The notes: generated by a model not told the origin, from the sequence alone. DNA of 64,000 bases from a bacterium (GCA_035308905.1 DATGFS010000072.1:1-64000); one strand, 5' to 3'; shown: positions 19,769 to 29,808, counted from the stretch's first letter. Numbers and translations are program-made.

Positions 19769-21040
19769 ATGACGACGCGGGAGATCATCGAGTTGAGCGG
19801 CCGGGTGCTGGCCCCGAACTACCGCCGCGCCCCGGTGGCGTTTCGCGAGGGGCGCGGGATGGTGCTCACGGATCTGGAGGGCAAGCAGTACCTGGACTTC
19901 GTCGCCGGCATCGCCGTCGACGTCCTGGGACACGCGCACCCCCGGTTCGTCGCCGCGATCCAGCAGCAGGCCGCCCGGCTCGTCCACGTCTCCAACCTGT
20001 ACCAGATTCCGGAGCAGGCGCGCCTCGCCGAGCGGCTCGCCGGCGTGACCGGCATTCCGGACGGCCGGGTCTTCTTCTGCAACAGCGGCGCCGAGGCCGC
20101 GGAGGCGGCGATCAAGCTGGCCCGCAAGGCCGGCCGGGCGCGGCGCAATGCGGACGTCTACGAGATCATCGTCGGCAGCCACAGCTTCCACGGCCGGACG
20201 ATGGGGGCGCTCGCGGCCACGATGAACCCGAAGTACCACGAGGGCTTCGAGCCGCTGGTCCCGGGCTTCGTGGAAGTGCCCTTCAACGATCTCGGCGCGG
20301 CGGAGCGGGCGGTCGGGCCCAAGACCGCGGCCGTGCTCATGGAGCCGGTGCAGGGCGAGGGCGGCATCAATCCGGGAGACGACGCCTACCTGACGGGCCT
20401 TCGCCGGCTGTGCGACGCGAAGGGCCTCTTGCTCGTGCTGGACGAGATCCAGACGGGGTTCGGACGGACGGGCCGGTGGTTTGCCTACCAGCACGCCGGC
20501 GTGCTCCCGGACATTCTGGCGCTCGCGAAGGGTCTGGGCGGCGGGGTGCCGATCGGCGCGGTCGTCGCGCGCGACGAGATCATGCAGGCGCTGCAGCCCG
20601 GCACCCACGGCACGACGTTCGGCGGGAACCCGCTCGTCTGCGCCGCGGCGCTTGCCGTGATCGAGACGATCGAAGCCGAGCGTCTCGTCGACAACGCGAA
20701 AGAGACCGGCGAGTACCTGATGACCCGCCTGCGCGAGCTGGCGGCGAAGACGTCGCTGGTGACAGAGGTGCGCGGCCGCGGACTGATGGTGGCGGCCGAG
20801 ATCACCGTGCCGTCGGACAAGGTCGTCGCCGCGTGCCTCGCCCGCGGCCTGCTGGTCAACAACGTGCGCCCGACCTCGATCCGGTTTGTGCCGCCGCTGA
20901 TCGCGACGCGCGCGGACGTCGATCGGGCGATGGAACTGTTCGGCGCGGCGCTCGCGGACGTGGCCGCCGCGCCCCCTTCGGGGACTAGCCTGCGGGATGC
21001 GCAGGCGTCGCAGGGCAAAGCCCCGGCGTCGGCCGGATAA
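19769..21040 (+). CDS. argD: Acetylornithine aminotransferase
   Basis: 423 aa class III PLP aminotransferase converting N-acetylglutamate semialdehyde to acetylornithine. Seen are GMVLTDLEGKQYLDFVAGIA, FFCNSGAEAAEAAIKLAR, VLDEIQTGFGRTG and the PLP-lysine segment LALAKGLGGGVPIGAV. ATG at 19769 has GGAGGAGG 6 nt upstream; an in-frame GTG at 19763 is less likely. The C-terminal ~25 residues are a low-complexity tail. Confidence 0.96.
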   Translation: MTTREIIELSGRVLAPNYRRAPVAFREGRGMVLTDLEGKQYLDFVAGIAVDVLGHAHPRFVAAIQQQAARLVHVSNLYQIPEQARLAERLAGVTGIPDGRVFFCNSGAEAAEAAIKLARKAGRARRNADVYEIIVGSHSFHGRTMGALAATMNPKYHEGFEPLVPGFVEVPFNDLGAAERAVGPKTAAVLMEPVQGEGGINPGDDAYLTGLRRLCDAKGLLLVLDEIQTGFGRTGRWFAYQHAGVLPDILALAKGLGGGVPIGAVVARDEIMQALQPGTHGTTFGGNPLVCAAALAVIETIEAERLVDNAKETGEYLMTRLRELAAKTSLVTEVRGRGLMVAAEITVPSDKVVAACLARGLLVNNVRPTSIRFVPPLIATRADVDRAMELFGAALADVAAAPPSGTSLRDAQASQGKAPASAG

Positions 21041-21052
21041 GGAGCACGGTTC

Positions 21053-22354
<1,302 letters not shown>

Positions 22355-22363
22355 GGCACTCCC

Positions 22364-24013
22364 GTGACTGAGCGGCAGGAGGGCCCGAAGGGGCCCGGAG
22401 GTCCCGCGAAGACGGGGCGGGAGGGCCCGAAGGGGCCCGGAGGTCCCGCAAAGACGGGGCAGCGCGGCCGCGGCCAGGACGATCCCGCCACCGCCCGGAT
22501 GTGGGGCGGCCGCTTCCGGGGCACGATCGATCCGACGGTCGCCGCGTTCACGACCTCGCTGCCGTTCGACCGGCGGCTGTACCGCGCCGACATCCTCGGC
22601 AGCATCGCCCACGCCACGATGCTGGGGCGGTGCGGGATCATCGAGCCGGCCGAGGCGAAGGAGCTCGTCCGCGGCCTGCGCGAGCTCATTCAAGAGATCG
22701 ACGCCGGCGTCGTCCGGATCCACGGCGCCGAAGACATCCACTCGTTCGTCGAGGCGCAGCTGCGGACGCGTCTCGGCGACGTCGCGGGCCGGCTCCACAC
22801 CGCCCGGTCGCGCAACGATCAGGTGGCGACGGACCTGCGGGTCTACCTGAAGGGGGAAATCGTCACCCTCGTCGGCCGCACGGTGGCCCTGCAGCAGGTG
22901 CTGTTGATGCTGGCGGAGGCCCACCCGTCGGTGATCATTCCGGGCTACACGCACATGCAGCGGGCGCAGCCCGTGCTGCTGGCCCACCATCTGCTGGCGT
23001 ACGTGTGGATGCTGCAGCGCGACGTGGACCGGTTCCACGAGGTCTTCGCCCGGACCGACGTCCTGCCGCTCGGCGCCGCGGCGCTCGCCGGCACCTCGTA
23101 CCCGATCGACCGGCGGATGGTCGCCTCGCTGCTCGGGTTCTCGCGCGTCGCGGAGAACAGCCTCGACGCCACCGCGGACCGCGACTTCGCGGTCGAGTTC
23201 ATCGCGTCGGGGTGCCTGCTGATGTCGCACCTGTCGCGGCTGGCCGCCGAGATCGTCCTGTGGGCCACGTCGGAGTTCGGGTTCGTCGAGCTGCTCGACA
23301 CGATCAGCAGCGGCAGCAGCATCATGCCCCAGAAGAAGAACCCGGACGCCGCGGAGCTCGTCCGCGGCAAGGCCGCCCGCGTGCTCGGCGATCTCACCGC
23401 GATCCTGGCGATGCTCCGGGGCCTGCCGCTCGCCTACAACAGCGATCTGCAGGAGGACAAGGACGCGGTCTTCGACACCGTGGACACCGTCCAGGCGAGC
23501 CTGCAGGTGATGGGGATCGTGCTGAACGGCATCCGCGTCGACACCGACCGCATCGCCGCGCAGCTGCGCGGCGGCCTGATGGGCGCGACGGAACTCGCCG
23601 ACTATCTCGCGCGGCGCGGCATGCCGTTTCGGGAGGCGCACGAGCTGGTCGGGCGCGTCGTGCTCTACGCGCAGGAGCGCGGCCGCGAGCTGTGGGAGCT
23701 GTCGCCGGCGGAATACCGGGAGTTCAGCCCGATGCTCGAGCCCGACGTCCTCGACCTCACGACGCCGGCCGGCGCGGTCGCGTCGAAGCGCTCCGAAGGC
23801 GGCACCGCGCCCGAGCGCGTTGCCGAGCAGATGCAGGCGGCCCGCGGCGCGATCACGCGGACCCTGTCCTGGCTCGCGGCGCTCCCGGCCGTGCCGGCCG
23901 AGCGCGACGCCTCGCCGTCCGCCGCCGTCCCGCCCCGCAAAGACGGGGCCGGCCGGTCCGCGGCGTCCCCGGCGGGCGGGGACCGGCCGCCGGGCGGCGG
24001 CCAGCCGGCCTAG
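22364..24013 (+). CDS. argH: Argininosuccinate lyase with repeat-derived N-terminal extension
   Basis: 549 aa from a GTG at 22364. The fumarase-superfamily core starts with MWGGRFRGTIDPTVAAF at residue 46 and includes TARSRNDQVATDLR, the catalytic-loop Ser in SGSSIMPQKKNPD, and HPSVIIPGYTHMQRAQP. It cleaves argininosuccinate to arginine and fumarate. Residues about 6-33 are two collagen-like 14-residue repeats (GPKGPGGPAKTG) from Family 1 units, and the last ~55 residues are a Pro/Gly/Ala-rich tail with another fragment. The ATG at 22499 would give a core-only protein but lacks a ribosome binding site. Confidence 0.94.
   Translation: MTERQEGPKGPGGPAKTGREGPKGPGGPAKTGQRGRGQDDPATARMWGGRFRGTIDPTVAAFTTSLPFDRRLYRADILGSIAHATMLGRCGIIEPAEAKELVRGLRELIQEIDAGVVRIHGAEDIHSFVEAQLRTRLGDVAGRLHTARSRNDQVATDLRVYLKGEIVTLVGRTVALQQVLLMLAEAHPSVIIPGYTHMQRAQPVLLAHHLLAYVWMLQRDVDRFHEVFARTDVLPLGAAALAGTSYPIDRRMVASLLGFSRVAENSLDATADRDFAVEFIASGCLLMSHLSRLAAEIVLWATSEFGFVELLDTISSGSSIMPQKKNPDAAELVRGKAARVLGDLTAILAMLRGLPLAYNSDLQEDKDAVFDTVDTVQASLQVMGIVLNGIRVDTDRIAAQLRGGLMGATELADYLARRGMPFREAHELVGRVVLYAQERGRELWELSPAEYREFSPMLEPDVLDLTTPAGAVASKRSEGGTAPERVAEQMQAARGAITRTLSWLAALPAVPAERDASPSAAVPPRKDGAGRSAASPAGGDRPPGGGQPA
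22379..22462 (+). repeat. Two Family 1 repeat units inside argH
   Basis: Two 42-bp units, 22379-22420 and 22421-22462, differing at only a few bases. The stem is GGGCCC-GAAG-GGGCCC, followed by GGAGGTCCCGC and AAGACGGGGC. The stem sequence differs from the thrS units yet remains self-complementary, and the unit length again equals 14 codons. Confidence 0.9.
23934..23949 (+). repeat. Family 1 repeat fragment at the argH 3' end
   Basis: Sixteen bases, CCCGCAAAGACGGGGC, are identical to part of the second N-terminal unit in the same gene (22446-22461). The fragment encodes RKDGAG within the low-complexity tail. Confidence 0.5.
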
Positions 24014-24016
24014 CCG

Positions 24017-24508
24017 ATGGCGGGCCGCCGGGGGCGCGAAGCGACGCGCACAGAGCGCGAGCGGCGTATCCGCGAGATTCTCGGCCGGCACGCGATCGAG
24101 ACACAAGACGACCTCGTCGACCGGCTCCGCCACGAGGGGCTTGCGGTCACCCAGGCCACCGTCTCACGTGACATCAAGCGCCTCGGGCTCGTCAAGGTCC
24201 CGCTGTCCGACGGCCGGTCGCAGTACGTGGCGCCAGAGCGCCCCTCGCCCGCGGATGTGCTGCGGCGTCTCCAGCATGCCGCGACCGAGTACGTTCTGTC
24301 CGTGGACGCGGGCGAGGATCTGGTGGTAATCCATACGCTCACGGGACGGGCGAACGCCGTGGCCGCCGCGCTCGACGAGATGCAGTGGCCCGATGCGGTC
24401 GGCACGATCGCCGGCGACGACACGATCCTGATCGTGCCGCGCCGGCGCGCGGCGCGCGCCAAGCTCCTTGTGATGCTGCGCCGAGTCATGGAGGGCGGGG
24501 CGCCGTAG
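24017..24508 (+). CDS. argR: Arginine repressor
   Basis: 163 aa. The N-terminal winged helix (RERRIREILGRHAIETQDDL, QATVSRDIKRLGLVKVP) is followed by the oligomerisation/arginine-binding domain with GTIAGDDTILIV. ArgR binds ARG boxes with arginine as corepressor. It ends the argCJBDGHR operon, 3 bp after argH, so its synthesis is probably autoregulated through the argC promoter sites. The long basic start is slightly extended. Confidence 0.96.
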   Translation: MAGRRGREATRTERERRIREILGRHAIETQDDLVDRLRHEGLAVTQATVSRDIKRLGLVKVPLSDGRSQYVAPERPSPADVLRRLQHAATEYVLSVDAGEDLVVIHTLTGRANAVAAALDEMQWPDAVGTIAGDDTILIVPRRRAARAKLLVMLRRVMEGGAP

Positions 24509-24640
24509 CCGGCGGAGCAAAGGGGTCGAGTTCGGACGGGACGAACCGATCCGGCGACGCCGGCACATCCTGCCGGCCGACACGCGGCCGGCCAACACGA
24601 AATTAAAGCCGGCTAGTCCCCGTCAGGCGGGCGACCGGCG

Positions 24641-25216
24641 ATGGACGTCATCGTCACCAATCTTCAGGGCATATCGGTGGACGCGAAGTTCGTCCGCGAC
24701 GTCCTTCTCCACGCGCTCCGCCTCCAAGGCTACCGCGAGCCGGCCGACGTGGGCGTGGCGCTGGTGGACGACGCCTACATCCGCGTGCTCAACCGGGAGT
24801 ATCGCGGCGGCGACTACGCGACCGACGTGCTGGCGTTTCCGATGGACGGGGCCGACGGCGGCGGCGGATCGCCCCCGGATCCCGGCGGACGAAGCGGCGC
24901 CGACGGGCCGGTGCTCGGAGACATCGTCATCTCGATCCAGCGGGCCCGCGACCAGGCGCGCCAGTTCAAGCAGCCGCTGCGGCGCGAGGTGGCGCTGCTT
25001 GCGATTCACGGCCTGCTGCACCTCCTGGGGTACGACGACGAGACGGAAGCCGCGGCGTCGGTGATGTGGTCGCGGCAGAAGGAACTGCTCGAGATGATCC
25101 TCGGTCCCCGGCCGCAGGTCCCCGGGCCCGCGGGCCTCTCCGGCTCGCGCCGCAGGCCCAGGGCCAAAGGTGCGCACACAGGGCGCGCGGCGCGGACCGC
25201 GCGGGGGGCGCGGTAG
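24641..25216 (+). CDS. ybeY: Endoribonuclease YbeY
   Basis: 191 aa. UPF0054 rRNA-maturation endonuclease. RVLNREYRGGDYATDVLAFP and the metal motif HGLLHLLGYDD are present. The usual motif is H-x3-H-x5-H; here the two His are residues 123 and 127, but the third ligand position (133) is Asp. A Gly/Pro/Ser-rich insert sits at about residues 70-89 and a basic tail of about 35 residues follows the core. The gene ends by overlapping the next start (TAGTG). Confidence 0.9.
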   Translation: MDVIVTNLQGISVDAKFVRDVLLHALRLQGYREPADVGVALVDDAYIRVLNREYRGGDYATDVLAFPMDGADGGGGSPPDPGGRSGADGPVLGDIVISIQRARDQARQFKQPLRREVALLAIHGLLHLLGYDDETEAAASVMWSRQKELLEMILGPRPQVPGPAGLSGSRRRPRAKGAHTGRAARTARGAR

Positions 25217-25758
25217 TGCCCCAGGCCGTGCGTCCGCGCGCGCCGGATCGCGACTCCGCGGCCGGACGGGGGCATGTGCATTCCTTTCCCGCCGCGGTCG
25301 TGTACGCGGCGCGCGGCGTGCGGTACGCGGTCCGCCGCCAGCCCAACCTGCGCGCGCACATCGCGATCGCCGGCCTCGTCCTCTTGGCGGGCGCCGCCGC
25401 GGGGTGCTCCGGCGTCGAACTCGCGCTGCTCGCCGGCGCGGTGGGCTTCGTTCTCTCGGCCGAACTGCTCAACACCGCGATCGAGCTGCTGACCGACCTC
25501 GTGTGTCCCGACGAAGACCCCCGCGCCGCCGCGGTCAAGGACGTGTCCGCGGCCGCCGTGCTCGCCGCCTCCGGCGCCGCGGCGGCGGTCGCGGCGTTCA
25601 TCGTCCTGGCCCGTGTCTGGCCGGGGGCTCCTCTGGCCGGCCGCGCGGCCGCCGCGCTCGGGATCGCGTGCCTCGCCGCCTTCGGCTTCGCCGTGCGCGG
25701 CCGTGTGGCGCGGGCCTCAAGCGCCCAGTCCGGCGCGGCCGGGCCGCGGATGGTATAA
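25216..25758 (+). CDS. dgkA: Diacylglycerol/undecaprenol kinase (DgkA family)
   Basis: About 180 aa from a GTG sharing one base with the ybeY stop. The DgkA-family signature SAELLNTAIELLTDLV followed by AVKDVSAAAVL is clear, with three hydrophobic helices in the family region and two further helices after it. These integral membrane kinases phosphorylate diacylglycerol or undecaprenol; the substrate is not decided by sequence alone, but the ybeY-dgkA pairing is typical of Gram-positives, where undecaprenol is used. Confidence 0.86.
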   Translation: MPQAVRPRAPDRDSAAGRGHVHSFPAAVVYAARGVRYAVRRQPNLRAHIAIAGLVLLAGAAAGCSGVELALLAGAVGFVLSAELLNTAIELLTDLVCPDEDPRAAAVKDVSAAAVLAASGAAAAVAAFIVLARVWPGAPLAGRAAAALGIACLAAFGFAVRGRVARASSAQSGAAGPRMV

Positions 25759-25780
25759 TCGCATTATTGGATACAATAAT
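25751..25780 (+). promoter_or_regulatory. Extended -10 promoter followed by a palindromic operator candidate
   Basis: TGGTATAAT (TATAAT at 25754-25759 with an upstream TG) overlaps the end of the dgkA-family gene. Four bases later a perfect inverted repeat ATTATTG-GATA-CAATAAT lies at 25763-25780, conspicuously AT-rich in this GC-rich DNA. It sits where a repressor of the downstream CorC-family gene would bind. Confidence 0.55.
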
Positions 25781-25858
25781 CTCGTCGATATGCCCGCATG
25801 TCCGCAGGTGTTCGTCCCGGCACGCGCGCACCGGCGCCGGGGCTGAAGGGTAGGGGTC

Positions 25859-27160
25859 TTGGGCCTTCGGTTCGTCCTCCTCGGCATGCTCATTCTCTGC
25901 GGCGCGTTCTTTGGCGCCGCGGAAACCGCGCTGTTTGCGGCGAACCGGCTGACGCTGCGGCGGCTGCGTGACGCCGGCGACCGCCGGGCGCGCCTCGCGC
26001 ACCAGCTGCTGGAAAATCCCGGCCACCTCCTCACCACGCTGCTGGCCGGCAACACGATCGCCAACGTCGGTTCCTCCGTCGTCGCGACCTCGATCGCGCT
26101 GAGCCTGCTCGGCCGGCGGACGGGCGAGATCGTGGCGTTCGTCGGGGCGACGATCCTCGTCCTGATTCTCGCGGAGATCGCGCCGAAGACGCTGGCCGTG
26201 CGCTACGCGGACCGATTCGCCATTCACGTCGCCGGGACGGTCCGCGCGGTGAGCGTCGTTCTGACGCCGCTCGTGCGGGTGCTCTCGCTCGCCGGGACGG
26301 CGATCGTGCGTCCGTTCGGCGGCGCCATCACGCCGCACGCGCCGCTCGTGACGGAGGATCAACTGCGCTTTCTCGTGCAGGTCGGCGAGGAGGAGGGCGT
26401 CCTCGAGGAAGAGGAGCGCGAGATGATCCACTCCATCTTCGAGTTCGGCGACACCGTCGTGCGCGAGGTCATGCGGCCGCGCGTCGACATCGTCGCGGTG
26501 CAGGCGAAGGCGACGATCAACGAGGCGCTCGGGCTCGTCTTGGAGTCCGGCCACTCGCGGCTCCCGGTATACGAAGGCAGCGTCGACCACGTTGTCGGCG
26601 TCGTGTACGTCCGCGATCTGCTGCCGGCGCTCCGGCAGGGGCGTCTCGACCAACCGGTCGGCGAGGTGCAGCGCCCGCCGTTTTTCGTGCCCGAGACGAA
26701 GAAGGTGGCCGAGCTCTTCCGGGAGATGCAGGGCCGGAAGGTCTCCATGGCGATCGTCGTGGACGAATACGGCGGGACCGCCGGGCTCGTGACGATGGAG
26801 GACCTGTTGGAGGAGATTGTCGGCGAGATTCAGGACGAGTACGATCTCGAGGAAAAGCCGATCCAGCTGATCGACGACCGGACCGCCGTCGTCAACGGCC
26901 GGACCCACATCGACGAGGTCAATGAAATCCTGGGACTCCATCTGCCGATGGAGGACGTCGACACGATCGCGGGCCTGGTCTACGCGCTCGCGGGGCACGT
27001 CCCGGTGCAGGGCGAGACCGCGTCGGTGGCCGGCGCGGAGCTGCGTGTCGAGCGCGCCCTCGGGCAGCGCATCACCAAAGTCCGGATCACGCGATTGTCG
27101 CCGGAGTCGCCGCGGCAGGAAGCCGAAGTCTCGAGCCGCTCCCCGGCCGCGGGCACCTGA
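25859..27160 (+). CDS. CNNM/CorC-family membrane protein (DUF21, CBS pair, CorC_HlyC)
   Basis: 433 aa from a TTG start preceded by AGGGG. DUF21/CNNM membrane domain (about residues 1-180, with helices and GNTIANVGSSVVAT), two CBS domains (about 205-330, MRPRVDIVAV and VDEYGGTAGLVTMEDLLEEIVGEI) and a C-terminal CorC_HlyC domain. The family is linked to Mg2+/Co2+ transport or efflux control; 'hemolysin' is an old label. The palindrome in its leader suggests specific regulation. Confidence 0.88.
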   Translation: MGLRFVLLGMLILCGAFFGAAETALFAANRLTLRRLRDAGDRRARLAHQLLENPGHLLTTLLAGNTIANVGSSVVATSIALSLLGRRTGEIVAFVGATILVLILAEIAPKTLAVRYADRFAIHVAGTVRAVSVVLTPLVRVLSLAGTAIVRPFGGAITPHAPLVTEDQLRFLVQVGEEEGVLEEEEREMIHSIFEFGDTVVREVMRPRVDIVAVQAKATINEALGLVLESGHSRLPVYEGSVDHVVGVVYVRDLLPALRQGRLDQPVGEVQRPPFFVPETKKVAELFREMQGRKVSMAIVVDEYGGTAGLVTMEDLLEEIVGEIQDEYDLEEKPIQLIDDRTAVVNGRTHIDEVNEILGLHLPMEDVDTIAGLVYALAGHVPVQGETASVAGAELRVERALGQRITKVRITRLSPESPRQEAEVSSRSPAAGT

Positions 27161-27173
27161 CGCCGCGGCGGCG

Positions 27174-28304
27174 CTACAACGTTACGCGGCGGAAGGCCCT
27201 CAAGAACCTCGGGTCGTCGAGCCGGAAGCTGTCCGGGTTGGTGCCGCGGGCCAGCGCGAGATGGTAGGCGAACAGCTGCAGCGGTACCGCGCAGGTGAGC
27301 GTCGTGAAGGGCTCCGGCACCGGCGGCACGCTCCAGCGCGCGGCGAGGCTTCCGGCCGGAATCTCCGCGGTGCCGTCGTCGACGAGGACCGGGCGGGCGC
27401 CGATCTCGTGCGCCGCGGCGGCCACGTCGGCCACGCGGCGCTGCGCGGGACCGGACTGGGCGATGAGGAGGAACAGGTCCTCGGGCTCGGTGCTCTGAAA
27501 CGGCCCGTGGAGCATCGCCTCCGCGCTCATCCCCTCGGCCGTGGCGTATGAGGTTTCCTTGATCTTCAGCGCGCCTTCGATCGCGGCGACGGCGCCGGGC
27601 CCGCCGCCGGCGAGCCAGATGCGGGGGCCGGACGCGAGGCCGCGCGCGTGGTCGGCGATTTTCGGTTCGAGGGCAAGCGCCGCCCGGATGGCGGCGGGCA
27701 CAGCGTCGCGGAGGATCGCGGGATCGAGCGCGGGCCGTCCGAGGCGCGCCGCGCCCACCTGCGCCGCGAGCACCGACAACACGGCCACCGCGCCGGCGTA
27801 ACTCACCGTATGCGTCGACGAGCGCTCCTGGGGAACGGTGTGGAAGACGGCGTCTGTGCCGGCGGACCCGCCCCCGGCAACGCGGTCATCGGAGCCGCCC
27901 CGGGCGTCCGGGCCGTCGCCCGTGATCACCACGGTCGGGCAGCCGGCTTCGCGCGCCCGGACCAGGGCGTCCCGGGTGTACCGTTTCGTCCCGCGGTGTG
28001 TCACCGTGATCACGGCATCGCGCGGACCGAGCGGCGGTCCGTAGAGCGCGAAATCGAACGCGTGCGCGGCGTAGACCGGCATGCCGCCGCCGTAGGTCCG
28101 CACCAGGTATTCACCGGTCAGCGCGGCGTGATACGACGTGCCGATGCCGACGAGGTAGAGGCGGTCGCATCGGGCGAGCCGGGCCGAGACGGTCTCGGCG
28201 GCCGGCGCCGTGCGGGCGGCGACGGCGGCAAACGCGTCGGGCTGCTCGCGCATGGCATCGTACATATGAAACGGATGCGCGGTGCGAGGCTCAGCGGGGG
28301 TCAT
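27174..28304 (-). CDS. Double SIS-domain sugar-phosphate isomerase/deaminase-like protein
   Basis: 376 aa with two SIS domains resembling the isomerase half of GlmS: start HPFHMYDAMREQPDAF, first SIS LYLVGIGTSYHAAL with ITVTHRGTKRYT, second SIS IWLAGGGPGAVAAIEGALKIKETSY and EAMLHGPFQ, and C-terminal GTNPDSFR. It lacks a glutaminase domain, so it acts on an amino- or phospho-sugar without glutamine hydrolysis. The exact substrate is unclear. ATG at 28304 starts the conserved region. Divergent from cdd. Confidence 0.8.
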   Translation of the reverse strand: MTPAEPRTAHPFHMYDAMREQPDAFAAVAARTAPAAETVSARLARCDRLYLVGIGTSYHAALTGEYLVRTYGGGMPVYAAHAFDFALYGPPLGPRDAVITVTHRGTKRYTRDALVRAREAGCPTVVITGDGPDARGGSDDRVAGGGSAGTDAVFHTVPQERSSTHTVSYAGAVAVLSVLAAQVGAARLGRPALDPAILRDAVPAAIRAALALEPKIADHARGLASGPRIWLAGGGPGAVAAIEGALKIKETSYATAEGMSAEAMLHGPFQSTEPEDLFLLIAQSGPAQRRVADVAAAAHEIGARPVLVDDGTAEIPAGSLAARWSVPPVPEPFTTLTCAVPLQLFAYHLALARGTNPDSFRLDDPRFLRAFRRVTL

Positions 28305-28405
28305 GGTGCACACTTCGCGGCCGTGCGGACCGGCACCCTTAAGCACAGGACGCGGCGTCGCATCAGCGAATCCCTGAGCCGTCCGCCATTCCACGGAGAG
28401 TGCGC

Positions 28406-28921
28406 ATGTCTCGTCGTCCTCCAGTCCGTCGAAATATCAAGCGCGCCGGGGCGCGGCGGGGACCCGACTACGGCGCGTTGATCCGCGCCGCCCGTGCGGC
28501 CCGCCGCCGTGCCTACGCGCCCTATTCACATTTTCCCGTCGGCGCCGCGGCCCTCGCCTCGGACGGGTCGATCTACACCGGCGCCAACGTCGAAAACGCC
28601 TCGTTCGGACTCACGCAGTGCGCGGAGCGGGTGGCGCTGCAAACCGCCGTCGCCTCGGGCCGCCGGCGGATCCGCGCAGTCGCGGTCGCCGCGCCGGCCG
28701 GCACCACGCCGTGCGGCGCGTGCCGCCAAGTCATGGCGGAGTTCGGTGTGCGCACGGTGGTGCTCGCCGGGCCCGGGGGCGCGCCGGCGGTGCTCCCGTT
28801 CGCGGAGCTGCTGCCGCGCGCCTTCGGCGCGCGCGCGCTCGTGGGTTACCGCGCACGTTCGGCCGCCCGTACATCTTCGTCGCGTGTCGGGCGTCGTCGC
28901 GCAAACCGTGCCGGTCTATAA
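28406..28921 (+). CDS. cdd: Cytidine deaminase
   Basis: 171 aa. Zinc-dependent deaminase with YAPYSHFPVGAA, the catalytic GANVENASFGLTQCAERVAL (Cys zinc ligand and proton-shuttle Glu) and PCGACRQVMAEF (two Cys ligands). It salvages cytidine and deoxycytidine. ATG at 28406 has GGAG upstream. The last ~25 residues are an Arg/Ser-rich tail that overlaps the start of recO. The cdd-recO order is common in Bacillota. Confidence 0.93.
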   Translation: MSRRPPVRRNIKRAGARRGPDYGALIRAARAARRRAYAPYSHFPVGAAALASDGSIYTGANVENASFGLTQCAERVALQTAVASGRRRIRAVAVAAPAGTTPCGACRQVMAEFGVRTVVLAGPGGAPAVLPFAELLPRAFGARALVGYRARSAARTSSSRVGRRRANRAGL

Positions 28922-29720
28922 AGTCGACGCGGTCATCCTGCGCCATCAGCCCGTCGGCGAGGCCGATCGGATCCTGACGCTGCTCACGCGGGAGCACGGC
29001 AAGATCCGGGCATCAGCCCGCGGGGTGCGCAAGACGACGAGCCGCCTCGCCGGCAGGGTGCAGCCGTATACTCAGGGCCGGTTCCTGCTGGCGCGGGGAC
29101 GGACGCTCGACGTGGTGGCGCAGGCCGAGGTCGTCCGGGCGTTTGCCGGGCTGCAGCACGACCTGCTTCGAAGCGCCTACGCCGCGTACGTCGCCGAGCT
29201 CGTCGACCGGTTCCTGCCGGAGCGGGACCGTCACCCCGAGGTGTTCGAGGCCGTGCTCGACGCGCTGGCCGTGATCGAGACGGCCGCGGAAGACGAAGCC
29301 GAGATCTACGCGCTGTGGTTTTCGCTGCATCTCGCCGACAGCCTCGGGTATCGCCCGGAGATGGAGCGGTGCGTGGCGTGCGGCCGCCCGCTGCCCGCCG
29401 GCGTCTCGGCGGAGGGGTTGCCGGCGCGCGGGGGGACGGGGTGGACGTTCAGTCCGGCCGCGGGGGGTGCGTTGTGCCCCGCGTGCGCGGCCGGCGAGCC
29501 GGCCGGGGTGGCGCCCGGTGTGCTCGCGACCGGCGGCTTTCTGCTGCGCAGCACGGCGGAGCGCGCTCGGCGGCTCCGGGTTCCGGAGCGGGCGAGACGG
29601 GAGCTGGCCGGCCTCGTGCAGGCGCACCTCGAATATCATCTCGACGGCCGCCTGCGCGCGCCCCGGGTCATCGCGCGGCTCCGCCTCGCGGTGCCGCGCC
29701 CTTCCGGCGCGCGCCCCTGA
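28908..29720 (+). CDS. recO: DNA repair protein RecO
   Basis: 270 aa. OB-fold N-terminus (YKVDAVILRHQPVGEADRILTLLT, GKIRASARGVRK), helical middle, and a zinc-finger pair CVACG ... CPAC. RecO helps load RecA onto SSB-coated DNA. GTG at 28908 gives the family-typical MPVYK start; GTG at 28884 is possible. Overlaps the cdd 3' end. It sits in the conserved recO-glyQ-glyS order. Confidence 0.93.
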   Translation: MPVYKVDAVILRHQPVGEADRILTLLTREHGKIRASARGVRKTTSRLAGRVQPYTQGRFLLARGRTLDVVAQAEVVRAFAGLQHDLLRSAYAAYVAELVDRFLPERDRHPEVFEAVLDALAVIETAAEDEAEIYALWFSLHLADSLGYRPEMERCVACGRPLPAGVSAEGLPARGGTGWTFSPAAGGALCPACAAGEPAGVAPGVLATGGFLLRSTAERARRLRVPERARRELAGLVQAHLEYHLDGRLRAPRVIARLRLAVPRPSGARP

Positions 29721-29808
29721 TCGCAAATTTCCACGGCATCGTCCGCGCGCCTCGCGCCGGCGCCGAGGGGGCACACACCGTGATAAGATAGCCCTTGGAG
29801 GTGGTCCC

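Noticed and set aside
24509-24640. Possible regulatory RNA between argR and ybeY
   Set aside because: Several short GC hairpins (GCCGGC-type) occur but none is followed by T residues or forms a recognisable riboswitch; nothing supportable.
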